A stretch of DNA of 27,498 nt from an uncultured Desulfarculaceae bacterium (GTDB lineage Bacteria > Desulfobacterota > Desulfarculia > Desulfarculales > Desulfarculaceae), in contig CALERA010000045.1 in assembly GCA_937908275.1 (NCBI GenBank), positions 1 through 27,498 of the forward strand. The letters are read 5' to 3'. Under the pieces are notes generated by a model, which did no database searches, had not been told where the DNA came from, and saw only the letters and a list, made by a program, of their open reading frames with translations. Positions within the stretch are counted from its first letter, which is position 1. Each line of letters begins with the position of its first letter. Positions 14,742 through 22,583 of the stretch are shown here, piece by piece. Position numbers and translations under genes: made by a program.

Positions 14742-15665
14742 ATGCGCATCACCGTGGTGGGGCCCGGGGCGGTGGGGCTGTTGTTCGCCACCCGCCTGGC
14801 CCAGGCCGGGGCGGAGGTTAACCTGCTGGACCACCGGCCGGAGCGGGCCGCGCACCTGGACCAGAACGGGGTGCTCCTGGAGACCCCGGAGGGTGACGAG
14901 CTGCACCTGCCGCTGAAGGCCAGCGCCGACCCGGGCCAGGCCCTGGCCGGGACCGACCTGGCCCTGGTCTGCGTCAAGGCCCACCAGACCGCGGGCGTGG
15001 CCCAGATCCTGGCCGGTCATCTGCCGGCCCGGGCCCGGGCATTGACCCTGCAAAACGGGGCCGGCAACGTGGAGGCCCTGGTGGCGTCCCTGGGGCCGGC
15101 GCGGGTCCTGGGCGGCATCACCAGCGAGGGCTCCACCCTGCTGGGGCCGGGCCTGGTGCGCCACGCCGGCCGGGGCCAGACCCACCTGGGGCCGGCCCAG
15201 GGCGAGGTGGACGGCTTCTGCCAGGAGTTGGCGGCCCTGTTCCAGGCGGCCGGCTTCGCCACCGCGGCCGCGGCCGGGGTGCAGAACCTGATCTGGACCA
15301 AGCTGGTGGTCAACGTGGGCATCAACGCCCTGACCGCCATCCTGGGGGTGCCCAACGGCCGGCTGCTGGAGCTGCCCTCCGCCCTGGAGCTGCTGGAGGC
15401 GGCGGTGGCCGAGGCCCTGCTGGTGGGCCGCGCCCTGGGGGTCGGCTTCCTGCACCCGGACATGCCGGCCCAGGTGCGGGAGGTGGCCCGGCGCACGGCG
15501 GTCAACCGCTCCTCCATGCTCCAGGACATGAGCAATCAGCGCCACACCGAGGTGGAGTCCATCAACGGCGCGGTGGTCCGGGCCGGGGCGACCCTGGGCC
15601 TGGCCACCCCGGTCAACCAGACCCTCACCCGCCTGGTGCTGGCCCTGGAGCAGGCCGGGCGATAG
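14742..15665 (+). CDS. panE: 2-dehydropantoate 2-reductase (ketopantoate reductase)
   Basis: PanE (307 residues) reduces ketopantoate to pantoate with NADPH. The N-terminal nucleotide-binding motif is VVGPGAVGLLFA (5-16), followed by LQNGAGN (103-109). The conserved catalytic Lys is in WTKLVVNVGINALTA (K187, with N191), and RHTEVESINGAVV near residues 267-279 supplies further substrate contacts. ATG at 14742 has AGGGAGG upstream; a GTG at 14718 inside the end of panB is less likely. It forms an operon with panB. Some homologues reduce other 2-keto acids, but the neighbour argues for pantoate. Confidence 0.94.
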   Translation: MRITVVGPGAVGLLFATRLAQAGAEVNLLDHRPERAAHLDQNGVLLETPEGDELHLPLKASADPGQALAGTDLALVCVKAHQTAGVAQILAGHLPARARALTLQNGAGNVEALVASLGPARVLGGITSEGSTLLGPGLVRHAGRGQTHLGPAQGEVDGFCQELAALFQAAGFATAAAAGVQNLIWTKLVVNVGINALTAILGVPNGRLLELPSALELLEAAVAEALLVGRALGVGFLHPDMPAQVREVARRTAVNRSSMLQDMSNQRHTEVESINGAVVRAGATLGLATPVNQTLTRLVLALEQAGR

Positions 15666-15718
15666 CCCCAGGGGTGGGTGGATTAGACAAGTCAGTGTAA
15701 TCAAAGGGCTAGACCCTG

Positions 15719-15747
15719 GCGGCCCCCGGCGAAATGCCGGGGGCCGC
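15719..15747 (+). terminator. Hairpin after panE, possible terminator
   Basis: Twelve-base perfect arms (GCGGCCCCCGGC and its complement) enclose GAAAT. No T-run follows on the plus strand, so Rho-independent termination is uncertain. The -35 of the ppiD promoter candidate starts two bases after the stem. Confidence 0.45.
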
Positions 15748-15748
15748 A

Positions 15749-15777
15749 TTGACTTGCCGCCGGGGGCATGCTAGCTT
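15749..15777 (+). promoter_or_regulatory. Candidate sigma-70 promoter for the ppiD-trmO cluster
   Basis: TTGACT (15749-15754), a 17-base spacer and TAGCTT (15772-15777). The predicted leader to the ppiD ATG is about 125 bases. Confidence 0.4.
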
Positions 15778-15907
15778 TGTCCCTCAACCCGAAACCGGGC
15801 CGGGGAATAGGCGCGCACGGGGGCCATCTCCGGACAACACCCCGATATCAGGCCCCTCCCGCCGAAGCGCGGAGGTGGCTGGCAGCCAAGGGGAGCAACG
15901 GCCGAAC

Positions 15908-17794
15908 ATGCTGGATCTGATGCGCAAGCACGCGGGGAGCTGGATCATCAAGATCCTGCTCGGGGCCATCGCCGTGGCCTTCGCCCTTTCCTGGGGCGTG
16001 AGCTCCTACTATTCCAATAAAGAGGTGGCGGTCACGGTCAACGGCGAGCCCATCACCATGGCCCAGTTCCAGGAGGAGCACGGCCGCATGGTGGAGACCA
16101 ACCGCCGCCAGTTGGGCGAGCAGTACGACCGGCTGGCCCCCATGCTGGGCCTCAAGGAGCGGGCCCTGAACACCCTGATCGACCGCGCCCTGCTGTTCCA
16201 GGCCGCCAACCGCCTGGGCATCAGCGCCAGCGACCAGGAGGTGGCCCAGGTCCTGACCTCTTTCCCGGCCTTCCAGCGGGGCGGCCGCTTCGACAAGGAC
16301 CAGTACCGCCGGGTGCTGAACGCCAACCGGCTGACGCCCGAGACGTTCGAAAACCTCCAGCGCGGCCAGATCGTCCTCTCCAAGCTCACCACCATGGTGG
16401 TGGGCGCGGCCCATATCTCGCCCCTGGAGCTGGAGCAGACCCTGGACGAGGCCCTGGGCAAGGTGCAGGGGGTGTACCTGACCTTCGCCGAGGAGACCTA
16501 CCGCAAGGGCCTGAGCGCCGGGGCCGAGGAGGTAGAGGCCTATTACCAGGAGCACAAGCGCGACTACATGATCCCGGAAAAGCTCCGGATCTCCTACGTG
16601 GTCTTCCCGCTCTCCGCCTACCGCGACCAGGCCCGGGTGACTGACGACGACGTGGCCGAATACTACGAGAGCCAGCGCGGCCAGTACGTGGTGCCCGAGG
16701 CGGTCCACGCCCGGCACATCCTGATCGGCGTGGCCGAGAACGCCCCGGCCGAGCAGTTGGCCCAGGCCAAGGCCAAGGCCGAGACGATCCTGGCCGAGGT
16801 CAAGGACAAGGGCGGGGATTTCGCCGCCCTGGCCAGGAAGGAATCCCAGGACCCGGGCAGCGCGGCCACCGGCGGCGACCTGGGCTTCATCCAGCGCGAC
16901 ACCGTGGTGCCGGCCTTCGAGCAGGCCGTCTTCGCCCTCCAGCCGGGCCAGGTGGACCTGGTGCAGACCCCTTATGGCTTCCACGTGATCAAGGTGGAGG
17001 AGCGGCGCGAGGGCCGGGTGATCCCCCTGGAGGAGGTCAAGGGCGAGCTGCGCAACAAGCTGGAGGAGCAGCAGGCCCGCCAGCAGGCCGAGGCCGCGGC
17101 CGAGCGGACCCTGGACCTGCTCACCGCGGGGGGCAAGCTCCAGGACGCGGCGGCCAAGGCCAAAGTCGCGGTGCAGCAGTCGCCGGCCTTCAGCGCCGAG
17201 GAGACCATCCCCGGCCTGTCCGGGGTCAAGGGCCTGCACGAGGCCTTCGAGGGCCTGATGCCCGGCCAGGCCGCGCCGGTGGCCTCCTTCGAGGGCGGCA
17301 GCCTGGTGGCGGTGCTGGACGAGCGGATACCGGCCCAGGCCAAGCCCATGGGCGAGGTGGAGGCCGAGGTGCGCCTGGCGGTGCTGGGCATGAAGGCCCG
17401 GCGCCTGGCCCAGGAGGCGGCCGAGAAGCTCATCGCCGAACTGAAGGCCCAGCCCGACCCGGCCCAGGCCCTGGCCAAGCAGCCCGGCGCGGTCAAGACC
17501 GCCTGGCTGACGGCCGAGGACAGCGTGCCCGGCCTGACCACCAGCGCCCCCCTGCTGGAGGTGCTCTTCTCCCGGCCGGACAACGCCCGCCTGGCGGTCA
17601 GCCCGGTGCAGATCGGCGATAATTACCTGGTGACCGCCCTGCTGGGCCGCCAGGCTCCCAGCGCCGAGGAAAAGGACCGCCGCCGCGACGAGGTGCGCCA
17701 GGCCATGGAAAGGAACATGCAGCGCATCCTGCACGACCGTTTCCTGGCCGACCTGCGGGCCAAGGCCGACATCAAGGTCCTGGCCAAGCTCTAG
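15908..17794 (+). CDS. PpiD/SurA-type periplasmic peptidyl-prolyl isomerase and chaperone
   Basis: This 628-residue protein has a cytoplasmic start (MLDLMRKHAGSW), one inner-membrane anchor at about residues 12-34, and a periplasmic SurA-like N-domain (39-180, with EVAVTVNGEPITMAQFQEEH). A parvulin domain follows at about 266-365 (VHARHILIGV ... GGDLGFIQRDTVVPAFEQAVF ... TPYGFHVIKV), then a C-terminal helical and beta region. This layout is that of PpiD, which helps fold secreted proteins near the Sec translocon. An in-frame start at 15734 lies in the promoter region, so the ATG at 15908 with AAGGGGAG is preferred. trmO follows 56 bases later with no terminator. Confidence 0.9.
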   Translation: MLDLMRKHAGSWIIKILLGAIAVAFALSWGVSSYYSNKEVAVTVNGEPITMAQFQEEHGRMVETNRRQLGEQYDRLAPMLGLKERALNTLIDRALLFQAANRLGISASDQEVAQVLTSFPAFQRGGRFDKDQYRRVLNANRLTPETFENLQRGQIVLSKLTTMVVGAAHISPLELEQTLDEALGKVQGVYLTFAEETYRKGLSAGAEEVEAYYQEHKRDYMIPEKLRISYVVFPLSAYRDQARVTDDDVAEYYESQRGQYVVPEAVHARHILIGVAENAPAEQLAQAKAKAETILAEVKDKGGDFAALARKESQDPGSAATGGDLGFIQRDTVVPAFEQAVFALQPGQVDLVQTPYGFHVIKVEERREGRVIPLEEVKGELRNKLEEQQARQQAEAAAERTLDLLTAGGKLQDAAAKAKVAVQQSPAFSAEETIPGLSGVKGLHEAFEGLMPGQAAPVASFEGGSLVAVLDERIPAQAKPMGEVEAEVRLAVLGMKARRLAQEAAEKLIAELKAQPDPAQALAKQPGAVKTAWLTAEDSVPGLTTSAPLLEVLFSRPDNARLAVSPVQIGDNYLVTALLGRQAPSAEEKDRRRDEVRQAMERNMQRILHDRFLADLRAKADIKVLAKL

Positions 17795-17850
17795 GCGACG
17801 GCGGCGGGCCGCCCCGGGCGGACCGGCCGGGGCGGAGGGGAGACGCGGGT

Positions 17851-18273
17851 CTGGAAACCATCAGCCTCAACCCCATCGGCTGGGTGCGCTCGGAGCTGAA
17901 GACCCGGGCCCAGGCCCCCCACCAGGGCGCGGGCAGCGGGCTCCGGGCGGTGATCGAGCTGCGGCCGGAGCTGGCCCCCGGCCTGGAGGGGCTGACGCCC
18001 GGCCAGGCCCTGTGGGTGCTGTTCCATTTCCACCAGGCCGGCGAACCGGTGCTCAAGGTCCATCCCCAGGGCGACGCCTCCCGGCCCCTGACCGGGGTCT
18101 TCGCCACCCGGGCCCCCGTGCGTCCCTGCGCCATCGGCCTGAGCCTGGTGCGCCTGGAGGCCATCGCGGGCCACCGCCTGACGGTGCGCGACCTGGAGGC
18201 CCTGGACGGCACCCCGGTGCTGGACCTCAAGCCCTACGCCCCCCGCCTGGACACGCCGGACTCCGGAGTCTAG
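17851..18273 (+). CDS. trmO: TrmO/YaeB family tRNA methyltransferase
   Basis: The 140-residue product matches the TrmO family, SAM-dependent enzymes that N6-methylate t6A37 of tRNA to m6t6A. It has SLNPIGWVRSELK near the start, FHFHQAG, TGVFATRAPVRP and LDGTPVLDLKPYAP. The family's RPNPIG is RPCAIG here. The first ATG/GTG-type codon in frame is GTG at 17884, which would remove the conserved NPIGW strand. The CTG at 17851 follows GGAGGGGAG at normal spacing and is my preferred start; the frame stays open further upstream without ATG, GTG or TTG. The next gene begins four bases after the stop. Confidence 0.85.
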   Translation: METISLNPIGWVRSELKTRAQAPHQGAGSGLRAVIELRPELAPGLEGLTPGQALWVLFHFHQAGEPVLKVHPQGDASRPLTGVFATRAPVRPCAIGLSLVRLEAIAGHRLTVRDLEALDGTPVLDLKPYAPRLDTPDSGV

Positions 18274-18277
18274 CGCC

Positions 18278-18553
18278 ATGGAAATCAGCCAATACGACGC
18301 GGTCACCCATTTCTGGTGTCCCCAGTTGGGCCAGACCCTGCACTTCGGCTATTGCCGCCAGGCCCGCGACGGCCTGCCCTGTCCCCGGGTGGTGGCCTGC
18401 TTCAGCCCCCATTTCGAGGTCGAGGCCTTCCTGGCCCAGTGCTACACTCCGGAACAGAGGGCGCGCTTCCTGGCCCCGGCCCCGGGCCGCCTGGAGCGCT
18501 TGGAACAGGCCCTGGCCGCCGCCGGCCAGGCCAAGCCGGAGGACGAGGCATGA
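18278..18553 (+). CDS. Small cysteine-rich conserved protein, function unknown
   Basis: The 91-residue product has five cysteines: C14, C26, C35, C41 and C55. The spacing WCPQLGQTLHFGYCRQ then LPCPRVVACF suggests a metal site or Fe-S ligand set formed by C14, C26, C35 and C41. I recall similar CPxLGxxxxFxYC...PCxxxxxC proteins in Desulfobacterota, without assigned function. It is packed between trmO (four-base gap) and the hydrolase gene (ATGA overlap), so it is clearly translated. The C-terminus is a charged helix. No signal peptide or membrane segment is present. Confidence 0.75.
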   Translation: MEISQYDAVTHFWCPQLGQTLHFGYCRQARDGLPCPRVVACFSPHFEVEAFLAQCYTPEQRARFLAPAPGRLERLEQALAAAGQAKPEDEA

Positions 18554-19377
18554 CCCACGTCACGGTGGTGGTGGACAACAACTCCAGCCGCGAAGGCCTG
18601 CAGGCCGAATGGGGCCTGGCCCTCTGGCTGGAGCGCGACGGCCATGTGGTCCTCCTGGACACCGGCATGGGTCCGGCCCTGCTGCCCAACCTGGCCGCCC
18701 TGGGCCTGCCCGCCTCCCGCATCGAGGGCGTGATCCTGAGCCACGGCCACCACGACCACACCGGGGGCCTGGCGGCCCTGCTCCAGACCATCGGCGGCCG
18801 GCCGGTCTGGTGCCATCCCGGGGTCTTCGAGACCCACTGGAAACGGAACTCCGACGGCAGCCTGAGCGACATCGGCCTGCCCCTGGGCTCGCGGGCGGCC
18901 TACGAGAAGCTGGGGGCGGAGTTCCACCTGGTCACCACCCCGGCCGAGCCCTGGCCCGGGGTGCACCTGATCGCCCCGATCCCCCGGCTGACCGCCTTCG
19001 AGGGCCTGAACCCCAGCCTGCTGACCAACGTCGGCCCGGCCCTGGTGCCCGACCCCCTCTGGGACGACCTGCTGGTGGTGCTGGAGACCGGCGAGGGCCT
19101 GGTGGCCATCACCGGCTGCGCCCACGCCGGGGTGGTGAACATCCTCCTGGCGGTGCAGGATTTCCTGGGCGCGGCCCCGGCCTGGTTGATGGGCGGCTTC
19201 CACCTGGACCTGGTGCACGAGGGCCAGCGCCGGGCCACCCTGGATCACCTGGGCCTGCTGCGCGAGATCCGGGTGGCGGCTGGCCATTGCACCGGCCCGG
19301 TCTCCAGCCGGGCCCTGGCCGCCAGCCTGGGGGTGCGCTTCCAGACCCTGGCCGTCGGCCAGACCTTGGAGTTCTAG
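18550..19377 (+). CDS. Metallo-beta-lactamase fold hydrolase (COG1237-type)
   Basis: This 275-residue enzyme shows the metal-binding motif SHGHHDHTGG at 64-73, TGCAHAGVVN at 188-197 and GGFHLD at 215-220. The arrangement fits the COG1237 branch of the superfamily, which includes the archaeal ribofuranosylaminobenzene-phosphate synthase-related enzymes (MptA-like naming in databases) and many of unknown substrate. Two metal ions would be bound by the His/Asp set. It overlaps the small cysteine-rich gene by ATGA, so the two are probably co-translated. The substrate is not known; a phosphate or cyclic nucleotide-like ester is possible. Confidence 0.85.
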   Translation: MTHVTVVVDNNSSREGLQAEWGLALWLERDGHVVLLDTGMGPALLPNLAALGLPASRIEGVILSHGHHDHTGGLAALLQTIGGRPVWCHPGVFETHWKRNSDGSLSDIGLPLGSRAAYEKLGAEFHLVTTPAEPWPGVHLIAPIPRLTAFEGLNPSLLTNVGPALVPDPLWDDLLVVLETGEGLVAITGCAHAGVVNILLAVQDFLGAAPAWLMGGFHLDLVHEGQRRATLDHLGLLREIRVAAGHCTGPVSSRALAASLGVRFQTLAVGQTLEF

Positions 19378-19384
19378 CCGGGCG

Positions 19385-20182
19385 GTGGGTCACGGCGTCC
19401 CTTATGTCCAGCGCCAGGCCATCAGCCTGTGTGGCAAGGCCGTACACGGCTGGGCCATGGTGGAGCACGGCGACCGCATCGCCTTGGGGCTCTCCGGGGG
19501 CAAGGATTCCCTGAGCCTGCTCTGGCTGCTGGCCGAACGCCGGCGGCGGGTGCCCATCAGCTTCGACCTGGCGGCCATCCACGTGGAGATGGGCTTCCAC
19601 ACCGTGGACCACGCCGCCCTGGCCCGGTTCTGCGCCGGGCTGGGGGTGGAGCTGAAGATCATCGAGACCGACTTCGGCCCCCGGGCCCACACCAGCGAGA
19701 ACCGCGAGAACAGCCCCTGCTTCTACTGCGCCCTGAACCGCCGGCGCGAGCTTTTCCAGGCCGCCCACGCCCTGGGCTGCCGCAAGCTGGCCTTCGCCCA
19801 CCACCAGGACGACCTGTTCGAGACCTTCCTGCTCAACCTGCTCTACGCCGGCAATCTCTCCACCATGCTGCCGGTGCAGCCCTTTTTCGGCGGGGAGCTG
19901 GTGGTGATCCGCCCCCTGGCCCTGATGAGCGCCGACCTCACCCGGCGTTTCGCCGCCCATCTGGAGTTGCCGGTGCAGCCCCCCTGCTGCCCCTCGGCCA
20001 GCCTGGGCCACCGGGCCATGCTGCGCTCCTTCCTGGAGGAGCGCCACCGCGAGAACAAGCGGGTGCGCAGCGCCTTCTGGCACGCCATGACCAGCGCCGG
20101 CCTGCCCAACCTGCCCACCCCGCCCAGCACCCAGCGCCAGAGCCGGCGCAAGAAACCCGCCCGCGAGACCAGCTCAGAATAA
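19385..20182 (+). CDS. TtcA-like tRNA 2-thiocytidine synthetase family protein
   Basis: This 265-residue protein has the PP-loop SGGKDS (37-42), preceded by MVEHGDRIALGL. The Fe-S motif CFYC (C112, C115) precedes ALNRR, and AHHQDD (138-143) is typical of the family. TtcA holds a [4Fe-4S] cluster with the CxxC pair and a later Cys; here PPCC (C201, C202) could supply it. The enzyme would adenylate and thiolate cytidine 32 of tRNA. The start is GTG, seven bases after the hydrolase stop; the next ATG (codon 25) would cut into conserved sequence. The C-terminal 25 residues are a basic, disordered tail. Substrate base is inferred from the family. Confidence 0.85.
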   Translation: MGHGVPYVQRQAISLCGKAVHGWAMVEHGDRIALGLSGGKDSLSLLWLLAERRRRVPISFDLAAIHVEMGFHTVDHAALARFCAGLGVELKIIETDFGPRAHTSENRENSPCFYCALNRRRELFQAAHALGCRKLAFAHHQDDLFETFLLNLLYAGNLSTMLPVQPFFGGELVVIRPLALMSADLTRRFAAHLELPVQPPCCPSASLGHRAMLRSFLEERHRENKRVRSAFWHAMTSAGLPNLPTPPSTQRQSRRKKPARETSSE

Positions 20183-20320
20183 ATATCAAACAAAATAGTA
20201 AGTTGCCTCCGTTCGGCGCCCCCGGCGCGGCGGCAAAATAATTTGCGCGGCCGCCTGGCTTGGCCTTACCCTGAATACAAGTGGGGTTTCGCCCCGCGCA
20301 AGCCAAGCAGGGAGGGAGCC

Positions 20321-21031
20321 ATGGAAGAAAGCCGCGGCCTCAGCCGCCGTCAGTTCATTTACGCCGCCGCGGTGGGCGCGGCGGCCCTGAGCACGGGAGG
20401 AATATTGACCATGAGCGATCAGGCCCAGGCCGCCCCGGCCATCGTCCAGCCGCCGTTGCCCTATGCCGACAACGCCCTGGAGCCGGTGATCAGCCAGAAG
20501 ACCATCGGGTTCCACTACGGCAAGCACCATGCCGCCTACGTGGCCAACGCCAACAAACTGCTGGCCGGCAGCGACCTGGCCGGGTTGCCGCTGGAGGAGA
20601 TCATCAAGAAGACCGCCGGCGACAAGGACAAGGTCGGCATCTTCAACAACGCCGCCCAGGTCTGGAACCACACCTTCTACTGGCAGAGCATGAAACCCGG
20701 CGGCGGCGGCCAGCCCGGCGGGGAGTTGATGAAAAAGATCCAGGCCGACTTCGGCGGCTTCGACAAGTTCGCCGAGGCCTTCAGCACCGCCGCCGCCACC
20801 CAGTTCGGCTCGGGCTGGGCCTGGCTGGTGCTGGCCGATGGCAAGCTGATGGTGACCAAGACCGCCAACGCCGAGACCCCCCTGACCACCGCGGCCAAGC
20901 CGCTGCTGACCATCGACGTCTGGGAGCACGCCTATTACCTGGACTACCAGAACCGGCGGCCGGACTACATCAAGGACTGGCTGGCCAAGCTGGCCAACTG
21001 GGACTTCGCGGCCAAGAACCTGATGGGCTGA
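20321..21031 (+). CDS. Tat-exported iron-type superoxide dismutase
   Basis: A twin-arginine signal peptide is visible: SRRQFIYAAA at 8-17, hydrophobic core to about 29, likely cleavage after AQA at 37. The mature enzyme has the Fe/Mn-SOD fold with metal ligands H65 (FHYGKHHAAYV), H117 (VWNHTFYW), D199 and H203 (DVWEHAYYLDY). Q113 in NAAQVWNH is the iron-type marker. It dismutates superoxide in the periplasm or at the outer face of the membrane. ATG at 20321 follows GGGAGGGAG; the upstream frame has no signal. It is followed by a bidirectional terminator. An anaerobe with an exported SOD suggests defence against external oxygen. Confidence 0.93.
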   Translation: MEESRGLSRRQFIYAAAVGAAALSTGGILTMSDQAQAAPAIVQPPLPYADNALEPVISQKTIGFHYGKHHAAYVANANKLLAGSDLAGLPLEEIIKKTAGDKDKVGIFNNAAQVWNHTFYWQSMKPGGGGQPGGELMKKIQADFGGFDKFAEAFSTAAATQFGSGWAWLVLADGKLMVTKTANAETPLTTAAKPLLTIDVWEHAYYLDYQNRRPDYIKDWLAKLANWDFAAKNLMG

Positions 21032-21090
21032 TCCCGGGCCGCGCGCTTGCCGCCAGGCTGGGCGCGCGCGATAGAGAGCGGAAAAACAAG

Positions 21091-21127
21091 ACGGGCCCGG
21101 GGGACGCCCCCCGGGCCCGTTCATTTT
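21091..21127. terminator. Bidirectional terminator between sod and the hdrD-like gene
   Basis: Thirteen-base perfect arms (ACGGGCCCGGGGG and its complement) around ACGC. On the plus strand the stem is followed by TCATTTT; on the minus strand by CTTGTTTTTC. It fits termination of both converging genes. Confidence 0.85.
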
Positions 21128-21145
21128 CGGGTCGCCCCTGGCGGT

Positions 21146-22468
21146 CTATTCGTAGCCAGCGTCGGGGTCGATGCCCAGGCGCTCCCACTGGGCCGCGGCC
21201 TCGGCCTGGGCCTTCTCGGCCTCCTCGTCGCTCCAGGGCTCGATGACCAGGCTGTCGGCCACCAGCTCCCAGATGTACTTCACCTCGTAGTCGCAGTCGT
21301 AGTACTTGGGGAAGCGCTTCATGATCTGGTCGTGGCAGTTGGAGCAGCCCACCACCACCACGTTGGCCCCGGTGTTCTTGATCGACTCGTACTTCTTGCG
21401 GCCGTGGAAGGCCGATTCCTTCTCGTAGGGCATGGGCCAGTTGCCGCCGCCGGCCCCGCAGCAGAAGCCGTTGATGCGGTTGGGGTACATGTCCACGAAG
21501 TTGTCCACGCACTGCTCGATGATCCAGCGGGGCTCCTCGTAGTAGCCGTGGCCGTAGTGGCGCTCCAGCTCGCGGCCGTGCTTACAGGAGTCGTGCCAGG
21601 TGAAGATCTTGCCCTCGTTGACGCTCTTGTCCAGCTTGATGCGCCCGGTCTTGATGATCTCCATCAGGTACTCGTAGAGATAGATGTAGTTGATGGTGTT
21701 GTTGGGGTCGTCCATCTGGCACATCTTCATGCCCTGCCGGCAGCCGTAGGAGCCGCCGCCGCAGTCGGGCATGATCATGCGCTTGATGTTGTGGTCCTTC
21801 ATCATGCTGATCTTGCGCTGGGCCAGGATGTGGGTGGCCTCGTAGTTGCCCGTGAACAGGCCCCAGTCCACCGCCTCCCAGTTCTCGCTGGGGATGGTCC
21901 AGTTCTCGTGGGCGGCGTAGAAGATCTTCCACCACCACAGCATGTCCTCGAAGTCGCCGTAGACTTCCTTGCTGTTGGGGTAGAACAGGATGTCGGCGTC
22001 CTGCTTGTCCACCGGCACGTAGAAGCCCGGGCAGCAGTCGTCGGCCATCTCGTTGCCCATGTCGGCCATGGTCATCAGGTAGTCGTCCTTGGGGATGGCC
22101 ATGTTGTTGCCGGTGCGCAGCACGTTCTCCACGCCCTTGTGCAGGATGCCGGGCACCTTGTCGCGCGGGCGCAGGTTCTTCATCAGGCCCATGATGGCCG
22201 GGGTGTCCAGGTCCATGGGGCAGGCGGCGGCGCAACGGCCGCAGCCGGTGCAGAACCAGGGGAACATGGAATCGACCACCTCGTCGACCATGCCGTAGGC
22301 CAGCATGCGGAAGACCTTGCGCACGTCCAGGCCTTCCAGGCGCTCCATGCCGGTGAGCGGGCAGCCGCCGGAGCAGGTGCCGCAGGTCAGGCAGAGGTTC
22401 AGGTTGAGTTTGGACAGCTTGGCCTGGATTTCTTCCGGCAGCTGCCTCGGGGTGATGGCCTCGCTCAT
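21146..22468 (-). CDS. HdrD-like heterodisulfide reductase-related iron-sulfur protein
   Basis: This 440-residue protein has two N-terminal 4Fe-4S motifs: C26xxC29xxC32xxxC36 and C73xxC76xxC79xxxC83. The C-terminal half carries one near-canonical CCG motif (C295-x40-CC336/337-x37-C375xxC378), the ligand set for a noncubane [4Fe-4S] cluster in HdrD/HdrB. The first CCG repeat is degenerate (DCGGGSYGC at 235-243). Trp-rich LWWWKIFYAAHENW is unusual. Family members move electrons between ferredoxin-like proteins and thiols. It has a full AAGGAGG site and lies 115 bases after the MvhD-like gene. No membrane segment is present, so a soluble partner is likely. The redox partner is unknown. Confidence 0.88.
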   Translation of the reverse strand: MSEAITPRQLPEEIQAKLSKLNLNLCLTCGTCSGGCPLTGMERLEGLDVRKVFRMLAYGMVDEVVDSMFPWFCTGCGRCAAACPMDLDTPAIMGLMKNLRPRDKVPGILHKGVENVLRTGNNMAIPKDDYLMTMADMGNEMADDCCPGFYVPVDKQDADILFYPNSKEVYGDFEDMLWWWKIFYAAHENWTIPSENWEAVDWGLFTGNYEATHILAQRKISMMKDHNIKRMIMPDCGGGSYGCRQGMKMCQMDDPNNTINYIYLYEYLMEIIKTGRIKLDKSVNEGKIFTWHDSCKHGRELERHYGHGYYEEPRWIIEQCVDNFVDMYPNRINGFCCGAGGGNWPMPYEKESAFHGRKKYESIKNTGANVVVVGCSNCHDQIMKRFPKYYDCDYEVKYIWELVADSLVIEPWSDEEAEKAQAEAAAQWERLGIDPDAGYE

Positions 22469-22583
22469 GGCGACCTCCTTGGTGGGCCGTTTGCCACGGC
22501 CGGGTCGGCTGGGTTTCGGTTAAAAGGCTCCAGGCCCCCGCCCGGGGGCCGGGGGCGATCGCCGTCGGGGCCGGCCGCGCTGG

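Noticed and set aside
15848..17734. Open frame of about 628 codons on the minus strand
   Set aside because: It is the complement of the ppiD-like gene, whose domains are unmistakable; the minus frame is a composition artefact.
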